Origin: Bryum argenteum | Lineage: Eukaryota > Streptophyta > Bryopsida > Bryales > Bryaceae | DNA: 64,000 nucleotides | Assembly (NCBI GenBank): GCA_037043015.1 | Contig: CM073325.1 | Location: 2,296,501-2,360,500, forward strand | Direction of reading: 5' to 3' | Shown: positions 1 through 11,830 of the stretch, in pieces | Layout: each line of letters starts with the position of its first letter | How positions within the stretch are numbered: the first letter of the stretch is position 1 | The notes under the pieces: generated by a model | Seen by the model: the letters and a program-made list of their open reading frames with translations, nothing else | Databases searched by the model: none | What the model was told of the DNA's origin: nothing | Made by a program: the position numbers and the translations under genes

Positions 1-1656
1 AGTCAAGGACTTCAAAAGTCAAGTGCTGATGCAAATCTCTACTTTTATGAATCACAAGGCAAGTTAACACTTCTTCTGCTTTATGTAGATGATGTGTATT
101 TGACAGGGAGCGATACCGTCCACATTGACCTTATTCGCCAAGCCATTCAAACCGAATTTGAAATGAGTGATCTTGGACTTTTGTCCTTCTCTTTAGGCCT
201 TGAGTTTCTTTTCTCTGATTCTGGAATCCGCATTACTCAAAGGCAATACGTCAAAGATATGTTGATTGAGTTTGGGATGAGTGAGTGTCGACCGGCTGCC
301 ACTCCCATGGCGGAGAAACAACAACTCTTACCAGATATGAAGGCTGCTGCTGTCGACTCAGTTCAATACCAGAGAATGGTAGGAAAACTTATTTTTCTTA
401 CACACACGCGTCCCGACATTGCGTATGCTGTGAGTGTTGTCAGCAAATTTATGGCCGCCCCGCAGGTCCCCCATGCGCAAGCTGTTAACCCCTAAAGATC
501 CAAGAGGACCAAATCGGGCTTTTGCTATTTTGGGCAGCTTAGATGAATAGGTTAAAAGTAATACTTTTGCCTAAATTTTTTAATGGGTGCTCCCTATACT
601 GCAAAGTGTACGTGGTAAAATTTACAAAGCCAAATTCCAATTTTTGAGTCTTCTACAACAATTCTTGGTTTGCGAGCCGAACTGGGGCAGTTTAAATTTA
701 GTATTTTTTGGAGATTTTTTTTTGGAAATATGTTCATGACCAAATCACTACTTAAGTTCCAAAGGGCCCCAAGTCAAAAAGAATACCAATTTTACAAGGG
801 CAGCCTCCAAAAGTGTAAAAAATAATCTCAACAATGCCCAAAAAAACTTCATAGACAAACTTTGGATGTTATAATCTCTCAAATGGTAAACATCCAACGG
901 TCAATTTTTATATCAGATACTGAAAATTGGCTTAGGTACAAGATCTTACGGTTGGAAGTTAAGAAAAGAATAAAAAAATTGTTTCACACCCCTTGAAGTG
1001 CATAGAGGTAGAGAATTGGAGTTTTGAGGTTTTAAGCTCCCAAAAACACCCAAGGATCTTTAGGGGTTAAGCATCTCTACCGCTACCTCCAAGGTACCAT
1101 CGACCTTGCACTCTTCTATCGGCGAGGGGAGGATGACGTACTTTACGGCTATACAGACGCCGATTGGGCCGGAGATGCATATGACAGGCGATCCACAACT
1201 GGATACATTTTTATGTCAAGAAGCACGCCGGTAACGTGGAACAGCAAGAAACAACCAACTGTTGCCCTTTCCTCGACTGAATCAGAATACATGGCGGTAA
1301 CAGAAGGAACTAAAGAAGCTGTGTTGTTGCGAAGACTCTTTGGCGAGCTCAAAATCCAAGACTCAAGGGTTCCAACGACAATTCATGGAGATAACCAAGG
1401 AAGTCTCAACCTTGCCCACAACCCAGTCTACCATGGTCGCACCAAACACATTGAGGTAAAGCACCATTTCATTAGAGAAAAGATTCTCTCAAAAGAAATT
1501 TGTTTGGAGTACATACCTACTAGCGAGCAGCTAGCAGACATTTTGACAAAAGCTCTAGGAAGAACTGCGTTTGAACGATTGAGAAGCCAGTTGGGACTTG
1601 TGTTCATTGATACGAAGAAGCCATCACACCTCATCACCGAAAGCATAAGTTCATGA
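1..1656 (+). pseudogene. copia pol: reverse transcriptase and RNase H, split by an insertion
   Basis: Frame 1 is open from base 1 to the stop ending at 495. It includes the RT catalytic box YVDD at about 82-93, followed by VYLTG, and ends in the conserved HTRPDIAYAVSVVSKFM region. The same frame resumes at 1071 with KHLYRYLQGT. It then carries the RNase H core: TDADWAGD (first Asp), SSTESEYMAV (Glu), DNQGSLNLAHNP (Asp) and RTKHIEVKHHFIRE, and stops at 1656. The two halves are collinear with copia pol, and the gap is exactly the 485-1070 insertion. In a working element the enzyme would copy the RNA genome into DNA and degrade the template. Here the polyprotein is cut between RT and RNase H. 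Confidence 0.92.
485..1070. mobile_element. TTAA-flanked MITE-like element inserted in copia pol
   Basis: TTAA occurs at 485-488 and 1067-1070. Just inside are inverted termini: CCCCTAAAGATCC on the left and GGATCTTTAGGGG on the right. The interior is AT-rich and has no ORF of note. Removing one TTAA copy plus the interior (582 bp, a multiple of three) rejoins the pol frame without loss, so TTAA is the target duplication (or TA within it). That is typical of piggyBac-, Kolobok- or Sola3-like non-autonomous elements; I cannot tell which. The part from about 830 to the right end is shared with a fragment at 8015-8246. Confidence 0.88.
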
Positions 1657-1735
1657 ATCTCGACCAAATCGACATTGTGACATCAACTTGACTTATGCGC
1701 TCCACAAATGTATCCATGCTTGGAGCGAAGGGGGG

Positions 1736-1983
1736 TGTTGGAGAAACGGTCAAGTTATTATGTCGATATGTACAAGCACAACGTTGCAATAATTGTTCGC
1801 ACTAAGGGAGTTAGCTAGGCTTATTAGTGGAGTATTGAATCTCCACTAATTATATTAGGTAGACTTTATTGACACAAGTAGTACAAGTAGTGCTCTCTCT
1901 TCGAGAGAGCAATATAAGCCGTTGGGTTCTGTACTCCTTGTTATCTGTCTTTTGACAACTCCGGAATAGAGCAATTTCCTACA
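1736..1983 (+). repeat. copia 3' LTR
   Basis: It starts TGTTGGAGAAAC directly after the G-rich polypurine tract and ends near ATTTCCTACA, giving the usual TG...CA termini and a length of about 248 bp. Inside is a short perfect hairpin (GCTCTC TCTTCGA GAGAGC, about 1891-1910) followed by AATATAAG, a possible TATA element. The end could be two bases further on. Confidence 0.75.
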
Positions 1984-4646
1984 CAGTTTTCAATCGAAGG
2001 GATCCGTCACAACTAAAGCTCAGTGTCACTCAGTATGAAGTATGAAGGGACTTGCATTCCGAATGAAGAGCGAAGCTCGGTGTTCCAGGAAAAAACGCAA
2101 TCAAAATCGTTCGAAATCTGGTATCCTCTTGATCTGAATGAACCTAGATGATCGTAAGTTTATGCTTCAGCTTGAACCAGACTGCATCTCTACTATTCAA
2201 ATCTGCTAGCAGAGCTTGTCGGATGCGATACATAGAATTCGTTCGGTACGGTCAGATACACAACTGTATAGTCAGTGCCTAAATTTCAACTTTGCGAAAT
2301 TCAGTGAAACTCATCGACGTTGCGAATTCAACCAATACGCACCAAACTCCGGACGTGGATTGTAAGCCAGCCTGGACGTCACAACAAAAATCATATAACC
2401 CATTACGGAAAGCGCTGGTGAAGAAGCTTTCGCCCTTGTCGATTCTCACAGACCGAAATGGTTTGAAAGGCCCTTTTAATCGCATGTCAACGGATACAGC
2501 AGCTTCTTCTGCAATCGAAAGTACTCCTCGTGCCCTCGTCGGTAGGTTCTACTGACAAACGAGAGTCGATCTGTTGGTAGCTCCATTCAAACATCGATGT
2601 CTTTCTACCTACTCTTCATTCCTAAGTCAACATTAGGACATGCTCCCTACTCTACCGCACAATATTCTATAAAGTACAAGTCATCCTATAACTAATGATA
2701 TGCGGCGTATCACTAGATATTCTACTCGAGCATGCTATTGCCATAAAAGTGACCTTGCATTTCAAGATTCTAGGAATCTTCCGGAAGTTCGACAGCAACT
2801 TGAAGCTCGGCCAGTGACAGCTCTTTCAGGGATGATTAGTCAACAAACCAGACATGATCTTCAATTAACACGAACCCATGACGGTTAGAGGAAGTTTCCT
2901 GTCGTTTACGTCGCCAACGATGGTCCACGTACGTTCTCAGTCAAGGTTAAAAAGTGTTCCTCGTGTCGGTAACGATTATTATTTAGTGACGTCAGCTGTG
3001 TTGTACTAAATCCCACCGAAAGAATACAACATTTCTGATCTAGTACAGTACTGTCTATAGAAAGTACACAAAACCTCGATCTAATACGTAGCTTTTTTTC
3101 GCTTCCCGATCCACCACGATTATCATTCAGCATTCAAGTTAGAATAGTGCTCAGAGTAAGGACATTTGTGACTTCTCATTCGATAGCATAAGCACATTCA
3201 GTCGTACGATGATCAGGAGGTTCGACAGAGAAAACCAGTTAGAGATACATCATTGGATTGAGGAGAGCTGGATAAACTTACTTTGTCGTGTCCAGTGTCG
3301 CAGTCGAGGCTGATGATTGATTGCTCAAGTTCGATAGAATCCATTTGAAGAAGCCGAAATCATGGTCGCTTTATACGTAGCCTGGGTTGACGTAGATTCA
3401 AACAATGTTAGCGTGCAGATACGCAAGTCCGGGTACATGGGTTGAAAATTAGCCAGGTGTTAGACCACAGGCAGGTGCTGCACCTCAACTTGTCGGCTAA
3501 GCGAGCAAGCTCAACTACCTGGCTAGCTACGCTCGCAGTTATTGAACACCGCAGAGGTCCCCTCTTTGAGAACAAGAATGAACGAATGAAAACAGAATAT
3601 TTTCAGAATATTAAACTCTCCACTCAATACCAACTGCAGGCTCACTCTAGCTTACTGCGCATGAGACCTATTAATGTTCAAGAGTTGTTGAATGTGACCG
3701 GGTACTCCCTTCCTCGAACGGAGTAACCGTTGACACATGCGTAGTTACGTATCCTGGTCACTTCAAGTGCAGGCTTGGATAGCGTCAAAATCTCCTATCG
3801 ATTGCGTCATTCTCTTGAATCATTCTCTTGCGTCATTCTCTTGAATCATTCTCTTGCGTCATTCTCTTGCATCACTTTGAATCTCCAATCACTTGTGTTA
3901 CTGTCTGTAATCACTTTCGAGCATGCATGCATGTTCGAAGCAAGACATCTGTCCACAACCAATTTACTCCAATTTGGTATACGCATCGTCAGTCAGTTTT
4001 GGATAAGTGCTAGTGTGGTGGCTCGTGGGCGCGCGAGGTTGATTACTATCCTCAATTCCTTTCTTTCAAACTGGCGGTTTAAGTTGGCGATTAATTAAGT
4101 TGGCTGCATACTGTTAGTAGTTGAAACCGCAAACATGCCCAGTTGAAAAGAAGGAAACATGGTGGATTCCGTAGTAGTAAGTAAAACGGATTCACGTTAT
4201 AATCAATACAATCACCAAGATTGAAATAGGCACGTTCATATTTTCCTGTTGTAGAAAGGATCGGATGCGTGCACATTCCATCGGCTGATGAAAGTCCAAG
4301 TAAAGCCGGCAGTGATTGACAACTGATTAACAACGTGCGGGTAGCTGACGGAGATCTATCGACCGACTTCCGAATTTAGTAGCCGAGTCCTCACTCAGGT
4401 TCACCAGATGGTTCTGCAGCCGTTGCTTTTGCTTAGTTTCGACCAGGAAAGATAAATTTTATACTGCAAATGTACGCGGTGGAGGGCCATGATCACATTG
4501 GCTAGATGCTAAGATTGGTCTATTTTATAGCTAAAGCTGGACTTTGATGAGAGCATGCCCAGCAAACTATGTCGAAGTATAATATGGGTTACAGAATTTT
4601 ACAAAAAAAAACAAAGAACTCGTGTGAAGCACTTGTGTCTCTGCAC
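1984..4646. other. intergenic, no gene recognised
   Basis: Only short ORFs without recognisable domains occur on either strand. The one local structure is a 13-bp tandem array around 3808-3865. I see no promoter or RNA gene that I can defend. Confidence 0.5.
3808..3865. repeat. 13-bp tandem repeat
   Basis: About 4.5 copies of a unit like CATTCTCTTGCGT or CATTCTCTTGAAT, the two variants alternating at the last bases. It is a simple minisatellite with no sign of function. Confidence 0.8.
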
Positions 4647-4718
4647 TATCAGAGCGAGGTTTCGATCCTCGGACCTGTGGGTTATGGGCCCACCACGCTT
4701 CGGCTGCGCCACTCTGAT
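4647..4718 (-). tRNA. initiator tRNA-Met (CAT)
   Basis: Read on the minus strand the gene is 72 nt with no intron. The acceptor stem ATCAGAG pairs with CTCTGAT, followed by discriminator A and the A1-U72 pair typical of initiator tRNA. The D arm contains TGGCGCAGCCGAAGCGTGG, close to the box A consensus. The anticodon arm is GTGGG-CCCATAA-CCCAC with anticodon CAT (complement at 4684-4686). The T arm CGAGG-ATCGAAA-CCTCG has the initiator-type AUCGAAA loop in place of TUC, and is box B. CCA is not encoded, as expected for a nuclear gene. It stands alone in repeat-rich DNA. Confidence 0.95.
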
Positions 4719-4974
4719 CGAATCAGATGGATGGATGAAAAACACTGTACAGTTTTCATATCTATAGTAGTAATTATGCAGAAATGCTGCGTGGTGGATG
4801 AAAGGTTGGCCAAGAGGGTGGACGTTCCCTGGATTATAGCTCGCCATAATTCCAAGTTTTATTCACAGGTTGGACAGCTTCTCATGCCTAAGTTTTATCT
4901 TGTGGAGTCATTATTCTACTAACTCTTACTACTTTGTGACTCTTTGCCAAGTGCCCGAACTTAACGTCTAAAGG

Positions 4975-5091
4975 TGACCAACCTCAAAACAGCCAAAAAC
5001 TCTCAAAACTTGACCAACCTCAAAATAGCGAAAAACCCTCAAAACTCTCAAAACTTGACCAACCTCAAAACAGCCAAAAACCCTCAAAACT
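4975..5091. repeat. tandem repeat, unit about 36-45 bp
   Basis: TGACCAACCTCAAAA recurs at 4975, 5011 and 5056. Each is followed by runs of CAAAACTCTCAAAAC-like sequence, so units are made of a shorter nested repeat. Confidence 0.8.
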
Positions 5092-5118
5092 GCCCTCTTT
5101 TGATGCAAGATGTAAATT

Positions 5119-5184
5119 TTTGAATTTGGAGAAGTTGGATAAATGTTTGAATTTGGAGAAGTTGGATATATGTTTGTATTTGGA
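5119..5184. repeat. 26-bp tandem repeat
   Basis: About 2.5 copies of a unit beginning TTTGAATTTGGAGAAGTTGG, starting at 5119, 5145 and (partial) 5172. Confidence 0.8.
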
Positions 5185-6481
5185 AGTATGTAACCATAGG
5201 ATCTAGTACCGAACTTGTACATGTACATGTATACCAAATCTTAAATTCAATTTTGGTGAGACCGTAACGTTCAAAGTTGAAAACGGAAGTTCTTTTCCAT
5301 GTTGTAGAATGGCAAAGTAATGTTTTGGGGGCCAAAAAAACCATTTTTAAAAGGAAAGTTGACATGAAGCTCTTTACATTATGTTCCTAGGTGAGTTAGG
5401 GACATGTCTATGCAATTTTTACCCTCATGCGTGCTATAAAACCTAAAGAAATGCTTGATCTTTCATGTGGAGGTATGCTAAAACTTAAAATACAAACTAC
5501 AAATGCCCATGTTCAACAATTAAAAAGGCGTGTAAAGTATTATTGGATTGAATATCCAAACAGTAAGATCATGCCTTACCACCTTTTCTACATGTACAAA
5601 AAACAAAACTTGGAAAAAAGTAAAATCACAATTTTTTGTGAATTTTTGAAGTTGTTGCGTTTAGATCAATTTTGGAGAGCAGTTTGGGCACTTTTAAGCA
5701 AATTTCATATAATATTATCAAACTTTGACCGTGAATATTTTCTAAAGTTTGAGGAAGTTAGAAGCATGAGATGACTTTTGAAAAGATATGGAGAAACAAT
5801 GACTTTTCGGAAACGTATCGAAAAACTCTACAACTGGTCATAGGTTTCAACCTCATGAGATCTATATTCAATTAGGCATAGGCTAACCAAAAGCAAAACG
5901 ACCCGGTTCAAGCATTCTTCAACTTTAGGGGTCACGGTCGATGTTTTAGTGACCATTATGAGATTATGCCTCATGGTCACATAGGAGGCACATAGAAGGA
6001 AAGGAGCATCAGTTAATGAACTCCTTCTAGAGGGTGCCACATGGATTCCCTTGTAGTTGTGCCACATGGCACTTATGAATTATAGCAAACTTATGGGAAA
6101 ATGTGAGAGTCACAGTCGGGTAGGATGAGCAAAGTGTGCCAACCTAACCGATCCGTTTAATCTTTTCCGCCCACAACTCACACTTTATATACTTTCCTCA
6201 CCTCCTCCGCATCCTCAAACTATACGGGGCAAATCCCTAGTTTATCATACCCTCCAACCCCCTCACCACACCAAACCCCTCATTTTTCAATAATGTGCAT
6301 GGGTCCATTAATTGATTAATGCTCATGTCCACTTGTAGTGAATTTTGGATTTTGGTGTCATAGTAACTTCTAAGATTGGCAAGCTTGTTAGGGTGTGGCT
6401 AGTGGAGTAATAGAATCAATTCTGCACAAAAAGTGCAAAAAATGTAGGAATTTAGATTAACTATAATCAAAAAGTTTAAAC

Positions 6482-6747
6482 TTAACCTGACTCTCCTTAA
6501 AACCTGAAACGGGTTTTGGAGGTTCCCGCAGGAGAAAAACTCAGCCAACTTTGATCATTATAATCTCACAAATGAGAAAGAATGAACGGTTCAAATTTGG
6601 TATGTGAGAAAAATGTCAAGTGAACTTTGAAATCTTACGGTTGAATATTCTAAATAAGGCTTAGATTGGGATTTTCTGAGCTTTATTTAAAGGAAGGTCA
6701 AGTTTTGTGACTTAGACCGTTTTGCAACAAGGAGAGTTAGGGGTTAA
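6482..6747. mobile_element. TTAA-flanked MITE, short family, copy 1
   Basis: TTAA at 6482-6485 and 6744-6747 encloses about 258 bp. The right terminus reads AAGGAGAGTTAGGGG and the left CCTGACTCTCCTT, a decayed inverse of it. The interior is closely similar along its whole length to the copy at 7731-7998, including GAAACGGGTTTTGGAGGTTC and the sequence around 6580 (AATGAACGGTTCAAATTTGG). Confidence 0.85.
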
Positions 6748-7730
6748 TGCGACATTGATCCAAATCCGAACTCATTGACGAAATCCAAATCAGAGAAGAT
6801 TCGGATTTTCTAATTTCATAAAGTGATACTTATGCTAACTAAAAATCAACTTGGGGGGATTTGAGTATCTTTAAACTCTTGTAGAATCCCTTGAATCTAA
6901 TGTTTAATCTGGTTCATTTTTGTGTTCACAAAGCCATGAGGGGAGCCCTTGATGTGTTACTTCTAAACTGCTCAAATGTGGCATCTTATCTTGAACTAGT
7001 TGTGAATTATAAAAGTAAAACTCACGGTTGAAACCATTCAATTTAAATTGTACATTTTGGGTACATCAAATTCTGAAGAGGAAGTTATAATTTATGTTTT
7101 GCTTGGAGAGAGAAAGATTTTTGGGTATAATATAGGAAGCTCATTATAAAGAGTAATAATGCATTAGGAAGCTTAACTTCAAAACGTCCTAACCCAATTT
7201 AGCTAAAACACAAATCCTCAAAAACATCCATAGACAAAAATGTAGGTAAGCTATTTAGATCTCAAGGGTGCAATCTTGTAGTAGACTTAGTGTAAGTTAT
7301 GTGGACCAAAACTTGAGTCATGAAACCTCATAAATTGCTAGATTACAACATATTAGTACTCAAAACTAAATATAAAATATTATCATCTTCACTTTAGAAT
7401 GGAAATTCTAATGAAGTAGCTACTACAATGAAATAGCTCCAAAGAGAAAGTTTTTCACCTTCTTTTCTAAAACAACCTTGTACAAAAAAAAAAATATCTT
7501 CAAAAAAATATCTTGGCTAAAATAATAGCTTCGTAATTGTGAAAACTGCCAGAAAAAATTACAAAGAAAGAATAGTCTAAAACTAGACCCTTACATCCAT
7601 ATCCATACCTTATCCTCTAAATAACTTCACTTTAGTCAAAATGACCACCATTGAAAGCTAAAAACCAAAATATTTGAGCTATTTAATATCTATGTCTGGG
7701 GACACAATCATCAGCTTGTCCTTTGCACCA

Positions 7731-7998
7731 TTAACCCCTAACTCTCCTTAAAACCTGAAACAGGTTTTGGAGGTTCCCGCAACAGAAAAACTCAGTCAAC
7801 TTTGACCATTATAATCTAACAAATGAGAAAGAATGAACGGTTCAAATTTGGTATGTGAGATGAATGTCAAGTGAACTTTGAGATCTTACGGTTGAATCTT
7901 TCAAATAATGCTTAGATTGAGATTTTTTGAGCTGAATCTAAAGGAAGGTCAAATGTTGTGACTTAGACCGTTTTGCAACAAGGAGAGTTAGGGGTTAA
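7731..7998. mobile_element. TTAA-flanked MITE, short family, copy 2
   Basis: Complete copy. TTAA at 7731-7734 is followed by CCCCTAACTCTCCTT, and AAGGAGAGTTAGGGG is followed by TTAA at 7995-7998, giving perfect 15-bp terminal inverted repeats. It is close in sequence to the copy at 6482-6747. Confidence 0.9.
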
Positions 7999-8014
7999 AA
8001 ACACACATCTTGTG

Positions 8015-8246
8015 CAATGCCTAAAAATAATTTTGCTACAACTTTGAACGTTATAATGTCACAAATGACAAACATCCAACGGTCAATTTTTTAGCAAGAC
8101 CTAAAAATAGGATTAGGTACAAGACCTTAAGGTTGGATGTTTAAAAAAGTGTAAAAGATTGTTGCATACCCTCGAGAGTTTGTAGAGGTTGAAAATCACG
8201 GTTTTGAGGTTTCAAGCTTCTAAATACACAAGGAAATTTAGGAGTT
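8015..8246. mobile_element. fragment of the longer TTAA MITE
   Basis: Matches the right part of the 485-1070 element, including ACATCCAACGGTCAATTTTT and the GGTTTTGAGGTTT... stretch. It ends in ATTTAGGAGTTCA where the intact element has CTTTAGGGGTTAA. The left end is missing and the right end has decayed. Confidence 0.75.
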
Positions 8247-8599
8247 CATATCATAATTATGTAGAGAATAATCATGAAAAAGAATTTGTTGATCCCACAT
8301 TATTGGCTCACATTGGTAAAACAAGCCTAATGTTTGAAAATCAAAAAACAAGAACATTTTTCACTAGATTTCATGCTAGTAGTTCATAATTTATTGTATA
8401 AGTCTACAATTTCTACCACACAAACTTAACTTGATTTGAAACCCACCCAAGTAGTCTCATCAAAAACAGTCTTCGAATGAAAAACTTATGGCTCTTCAAA
8501 GTTTTAGTCCTTCATCCAATACGTTGTTTTTTGATACCAAGGATGTTTAAGAGTTGAGATGTAGTTCCAATCACAAAAGTAAAGCTCACTAGAACCATG

Positions 8600-9514
8600 G
8601 CAATTCATTTTTGACTACTGTGCATACTTCATCATAAAAAAGTATGATAAAAAAATCAATTAATAGTCATACACCAATAGGAATACAATCCAAAAATGTT
8701 CACTAGAATCACATGTGTGAAATGGCATAAGAGATTTTTGTCCGAAATGGCATAAAACCATGTCATTATCAATAGACATTATTATATTTATAACTAGAAT
8801 GACAAATTTTTATGTCATTTTCGACACATCATCCCCGTCAACAATTTTAGATACAATTTTGGACATTTCAGTATCAGCCTACTAGTAATAGCAAAAGAAT
8901 CTACATCAACTATTTTGTTGAAAACTAAATAGGCTTGAAAAAAACATTCTTTCTCTTTCAAGTTATAAAGTACTACGTAGCTTCATCGTTGAACTAGAAT
9001 TGCGGCGACGACTAGTGTTGTATATAGGAAAGTCATTGCGCAAGTGCTCAATACAAGAATCAAAATTCTTCATGTTTGTGAGTTAGCAGATAGTCAGAGA
9101 GCAAAGTATGAGCACGAGACTCTTCAAAGCAAACTAGGATAAGTCTCAAATCTTTGCCATTGTGTACGAACGTGCTACTTTATCAACCATTTTAAAGTGT
9201 TCATTTTAATAGTAAGGTTCCAAATGACAAAATCAACATATTAAATGCACCAAGTCAACTATAAATGAAAAAAGCACACTCTGACCTTCAATAAAGAATG
9301 TGGGCGCAACATTTAATGACCACCCAAGTTGCTTTTGGTGCAACACCCAAGGAACATTCACATCTCCCCTTTTGATGAAAAAGCAAAAACTCATGTACTC
9401 CACCCACTGTAATTTGTAATTAGTGTGGTATGACGTCTAATTCAAAGCCAATGACACGTGATTGTGGACATGCATCATCACTAGTCAATGGATCCCCAAT
9501 GAACTTTTACCCTT

Positions 9515-9556
<42 letters not shown>

Positions 9557-10200
9557 AATGATATTCAATATTTTAATTATTTGATACTTGATTTCCACAC
9601 GCATCTCTAAAGCATTTGCATGCATCTTCTTTCCTTTCTACTTGCGCGTAAAATTTGAACCGTCGATTCTTTTTCATTTGTGAGATTTTAATGGTCAAAG
9701 TTGGTTGATATTTTTCCGCTGATGGAACCCCAAAAAGCTATTTCGGCTTTCTTAAATCTTTGAGGCTACGTTCCGAGTGTTGAAAAACAAAATTTTGGAT
9801 GGAAGGCTGAAACTTGGAAGAGTCATATCTTCTCCATCCTACATGTCATTTTCACAAAGTAAATATATGTTTTGTTGTTTGATAAAATTGAGAACGGTAA
9901 TATGGGGTGGCTTTTTGGCAAAAAACACCAAAAAAATGAGGAAATTGAACCTATAACATCCTTTCTAAGATGGTTTTTTTTTTTTTTTTTTAAATCTCAT
10001 AGATGATAATAGAGATGAGCTATGTATTTACTTCGTATATGATGGATTTATCTCGATTTGTATTTATTGATTTATTAATGGGATCTCGGGGACCTCCGAT
10101 CAAATTGGGGTCAATGAAAGCGAGTAACTTACTAAGTTAAAAGTTTTTCTTACTTTTAAGTTTTATAAGGGGTACGCAATGTAGGTTTTATAGTTGTAGG
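8600..10200. other. AT-rich intergenic with a repeat fragment and poly-A tract
   Basis: Contains a 29-bp A run at 9525-9553 and a reverse-oriented fragment of the MITE family at about 9650-9790. The fragment is recognisable by TGAACCGTCGATTC, TGAGATTTTAATGGTCAAAGTTGG and TTTCCGC. No gene seen. Confidence 0.55.
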
Positions 10201-10227
10201 GTTGTAGTAAGTAGCTTCATATTTGAA

Positions 10228-10562
10228 TCTTTATTAGTGCTCTAATACCGAGGTTGTGGGTTCTATTCCCCATGCTGGCGTGGTGCTCACCTCTATAGTC
10301 CACCCAACTATTGTGGGGGGTCTTTGGACCTTGTTGTATGGGTACCTCAAAGCCCTTTGGGGGGATACTATGTCAAGTATCTTCAAGGCACTTCTAACTA
10401 GCTAAAAACTAGCGTAGTTATAGTGTCCACCCTCGAGAGGGGGAAGTAGTATTGTTCCAATTTCCCCTTGTCCGGTGGCCATCGGAATATTAGCATTACG
10501 AACGGACACTTCATTCACGCTGGCCCCTGGAAGGGACCGGAGTTTCTATCTATCTATATGCT
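10228..10562 (+). mobile_element. SINE-like repeat, copy 1
   Basis: A block shared with 17.14, 19.13, 26.40 and 27.54 kb. It has a box-B-like GTGGGTTCTATTCCCC at about 10256-10271, a body including TTGGACCTTGTTGTATGGGT, and the tail CGAACGGACACTTCATTCACG...GACCGGAGTTTC followed by (TCTA)n. The box-A-like segment is best seen in the 19.1 kb copy. A tRNA-derived SINE is the most economical reading. No flanking duplication was established. Confidence 0.65.
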
Positions 10563-11830
10563 CTAATACCTCTTGCATTAGCAATAACAAAGAACCTACT
10601 CCAAATTCCTATCTTCCTCTGGTCCATTCCATTGCCTTTATGATAAAAGTACATTCCTATTCTAAGATTTTATTATGTAATGTTGAAATTTTACACAAAG
10701 TGATAGTTTGTTTTATAGCAAAGATAAATTGAGTCGAAGATTGATAGTTTGTAATAACTAGAATAACATTGCATTGACATTCAAAATTTGGAACGAATAT
10801 GTCTTCCAATATGATGTACTACATACGACCATGGAATAAAAACATACGTACCTTGTCTTTTTCCTGTGAAGTGGCATATGGCTATGAGCTTAACACTTAC
10901 AGATCCTTGATGCAAAATTGCCTAAATTGTTATAAATGACTTTCTACTTCACAACCAATAAAACTTGAACTAAGAATTATTCAAAAAATACCAACAATAG
11001 GATCCATAGTTAACATGATCTTCTACTCACAAATAAATTCAAAACATTAATTCTTCTTCACTTGTGAGATTATAACAGTCTGCTTGTCTTTCCTGAAGAA
11101 ACCCTCAAAATCCATTTTGGGTTTTAAGAATCTTTAGGGATTCATTCATGGATCTCCAAGTTTAGGATTGATACAAAGACTAAATTATAATCTCTTCTAT
11201 ATCTAATATCTAAATCTGCATAACACTTCAACCGATTCTGAGTAGCCCACCAATTTAAAAACTAAACCATTTCGTAAACAAGTAAAGAACTTTCCTTAAC
11301 CTTAAAAGTCCCTTGGGGATAGTATGTACGCTTGGGGATAGTATGTACGCTGTCGTATAATTAGGATTTGCTACCAACAAGAAACTCTAAACTAGAATCG
11401 TAATAGCTCACTAGAACCGCATTAATTCAAATGTCAACTTCTTCTTTGAACTCAAACCCATTAAAGGTGTGCATTCACTCCAAATACAACCAAAATACAC
11501 CGTATTCTATTGGTCGCCACGGCACGCTCAGGCCTTTAAGGGTTAACTTCTAAGTTATAACATTAAGAAGCTATTTCTCATACATTATTCACAGCTTCAG
11601 GTTGTTCAGTTGAGTCCTATGCAGCATGGTGACTATTTCAATGTATCCATTGCTTTCTACATGAATCGTAGCTTTAATTTGATGAATTCTTCATGAAAAG
11701 TTACAACTTCTAACAGTCACGGTTATCTCTTAAAAGAGATGTGAACAGAGAGACAATCCATTCTTCAAAATGTTTGAAGTTCCAGAACCCGAGCAATAAA
11801 ATACAAAAGAATGTACAACAAACCGGAGAC
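10563..11830. other. intergenic and probable 3' flank of the NPH3-like gene
   Basis: No gene. A 22-bp direct duplication (CTTGGGGATAGTATGTACG) lies at about 11309-11352. A MITE fragment lies around 11046-11120. A possible TTAA end (CCTTTAAGGGTTAA) lies at 11533-11546. Confidence 0.5.

Larger units (their letters stand above)
1..1983 (+). mobile_element. Ty1/copia LTR retrotransposon, 3' part
   Basis: The window opens inside a copia pol gene and runs through RNase H, a purine-rich tract (about 1724-1735, ending in a G run) and a 3' LTR. The 5' half lies outside the window, so LTR identity and the target-site duplication cannot be judged. Pol is interrupted by a TTAA-flanked insertion at 485-1070. 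This is an old or at least disabled copy: the insertion brings an in-frame stop at once. Confidence 0.93.
4719..6481. other. intergenic, AT-rich, with minisatellites
   Basis: No recognisable gene. A 115-codon open frame at 5427-5774 (+) has no domain, motif or codon pattern that I recognise, and I do not call it. Two short tandem arrays are listed separately. Confidence 0.5.
7050..8560. mobile_element. degenerate copy of a larger (~0.9-1 kb) repeat, interrupted by nested MITEs
   Basis: The stretch from about 7230 (CAATCTTGTAGTAGACTTAG) to about 7650, and again about 8410-8550, matches 27.78-28.67 kb in the same order and orientation. Between the two parts sit a complete short MITE (7731-7998) and a fragment of the longer MITE (8015-8246). 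That shows nested insertion into an older repeat. No coding capacity. Confidence 0.7.

Noticed and set aside
4555..4922. Plus- and minus-strand ORFs over 4.55-4.92 kb
   Set aside because: They cross the initiator tRNA gene and are shadows of it and its flanks.
5427..5774. 115-codon plus-strand ORF in AT-rich DNA
   Set aside because: Composition follows the local AT-rich background and nothing in it is recognisable.
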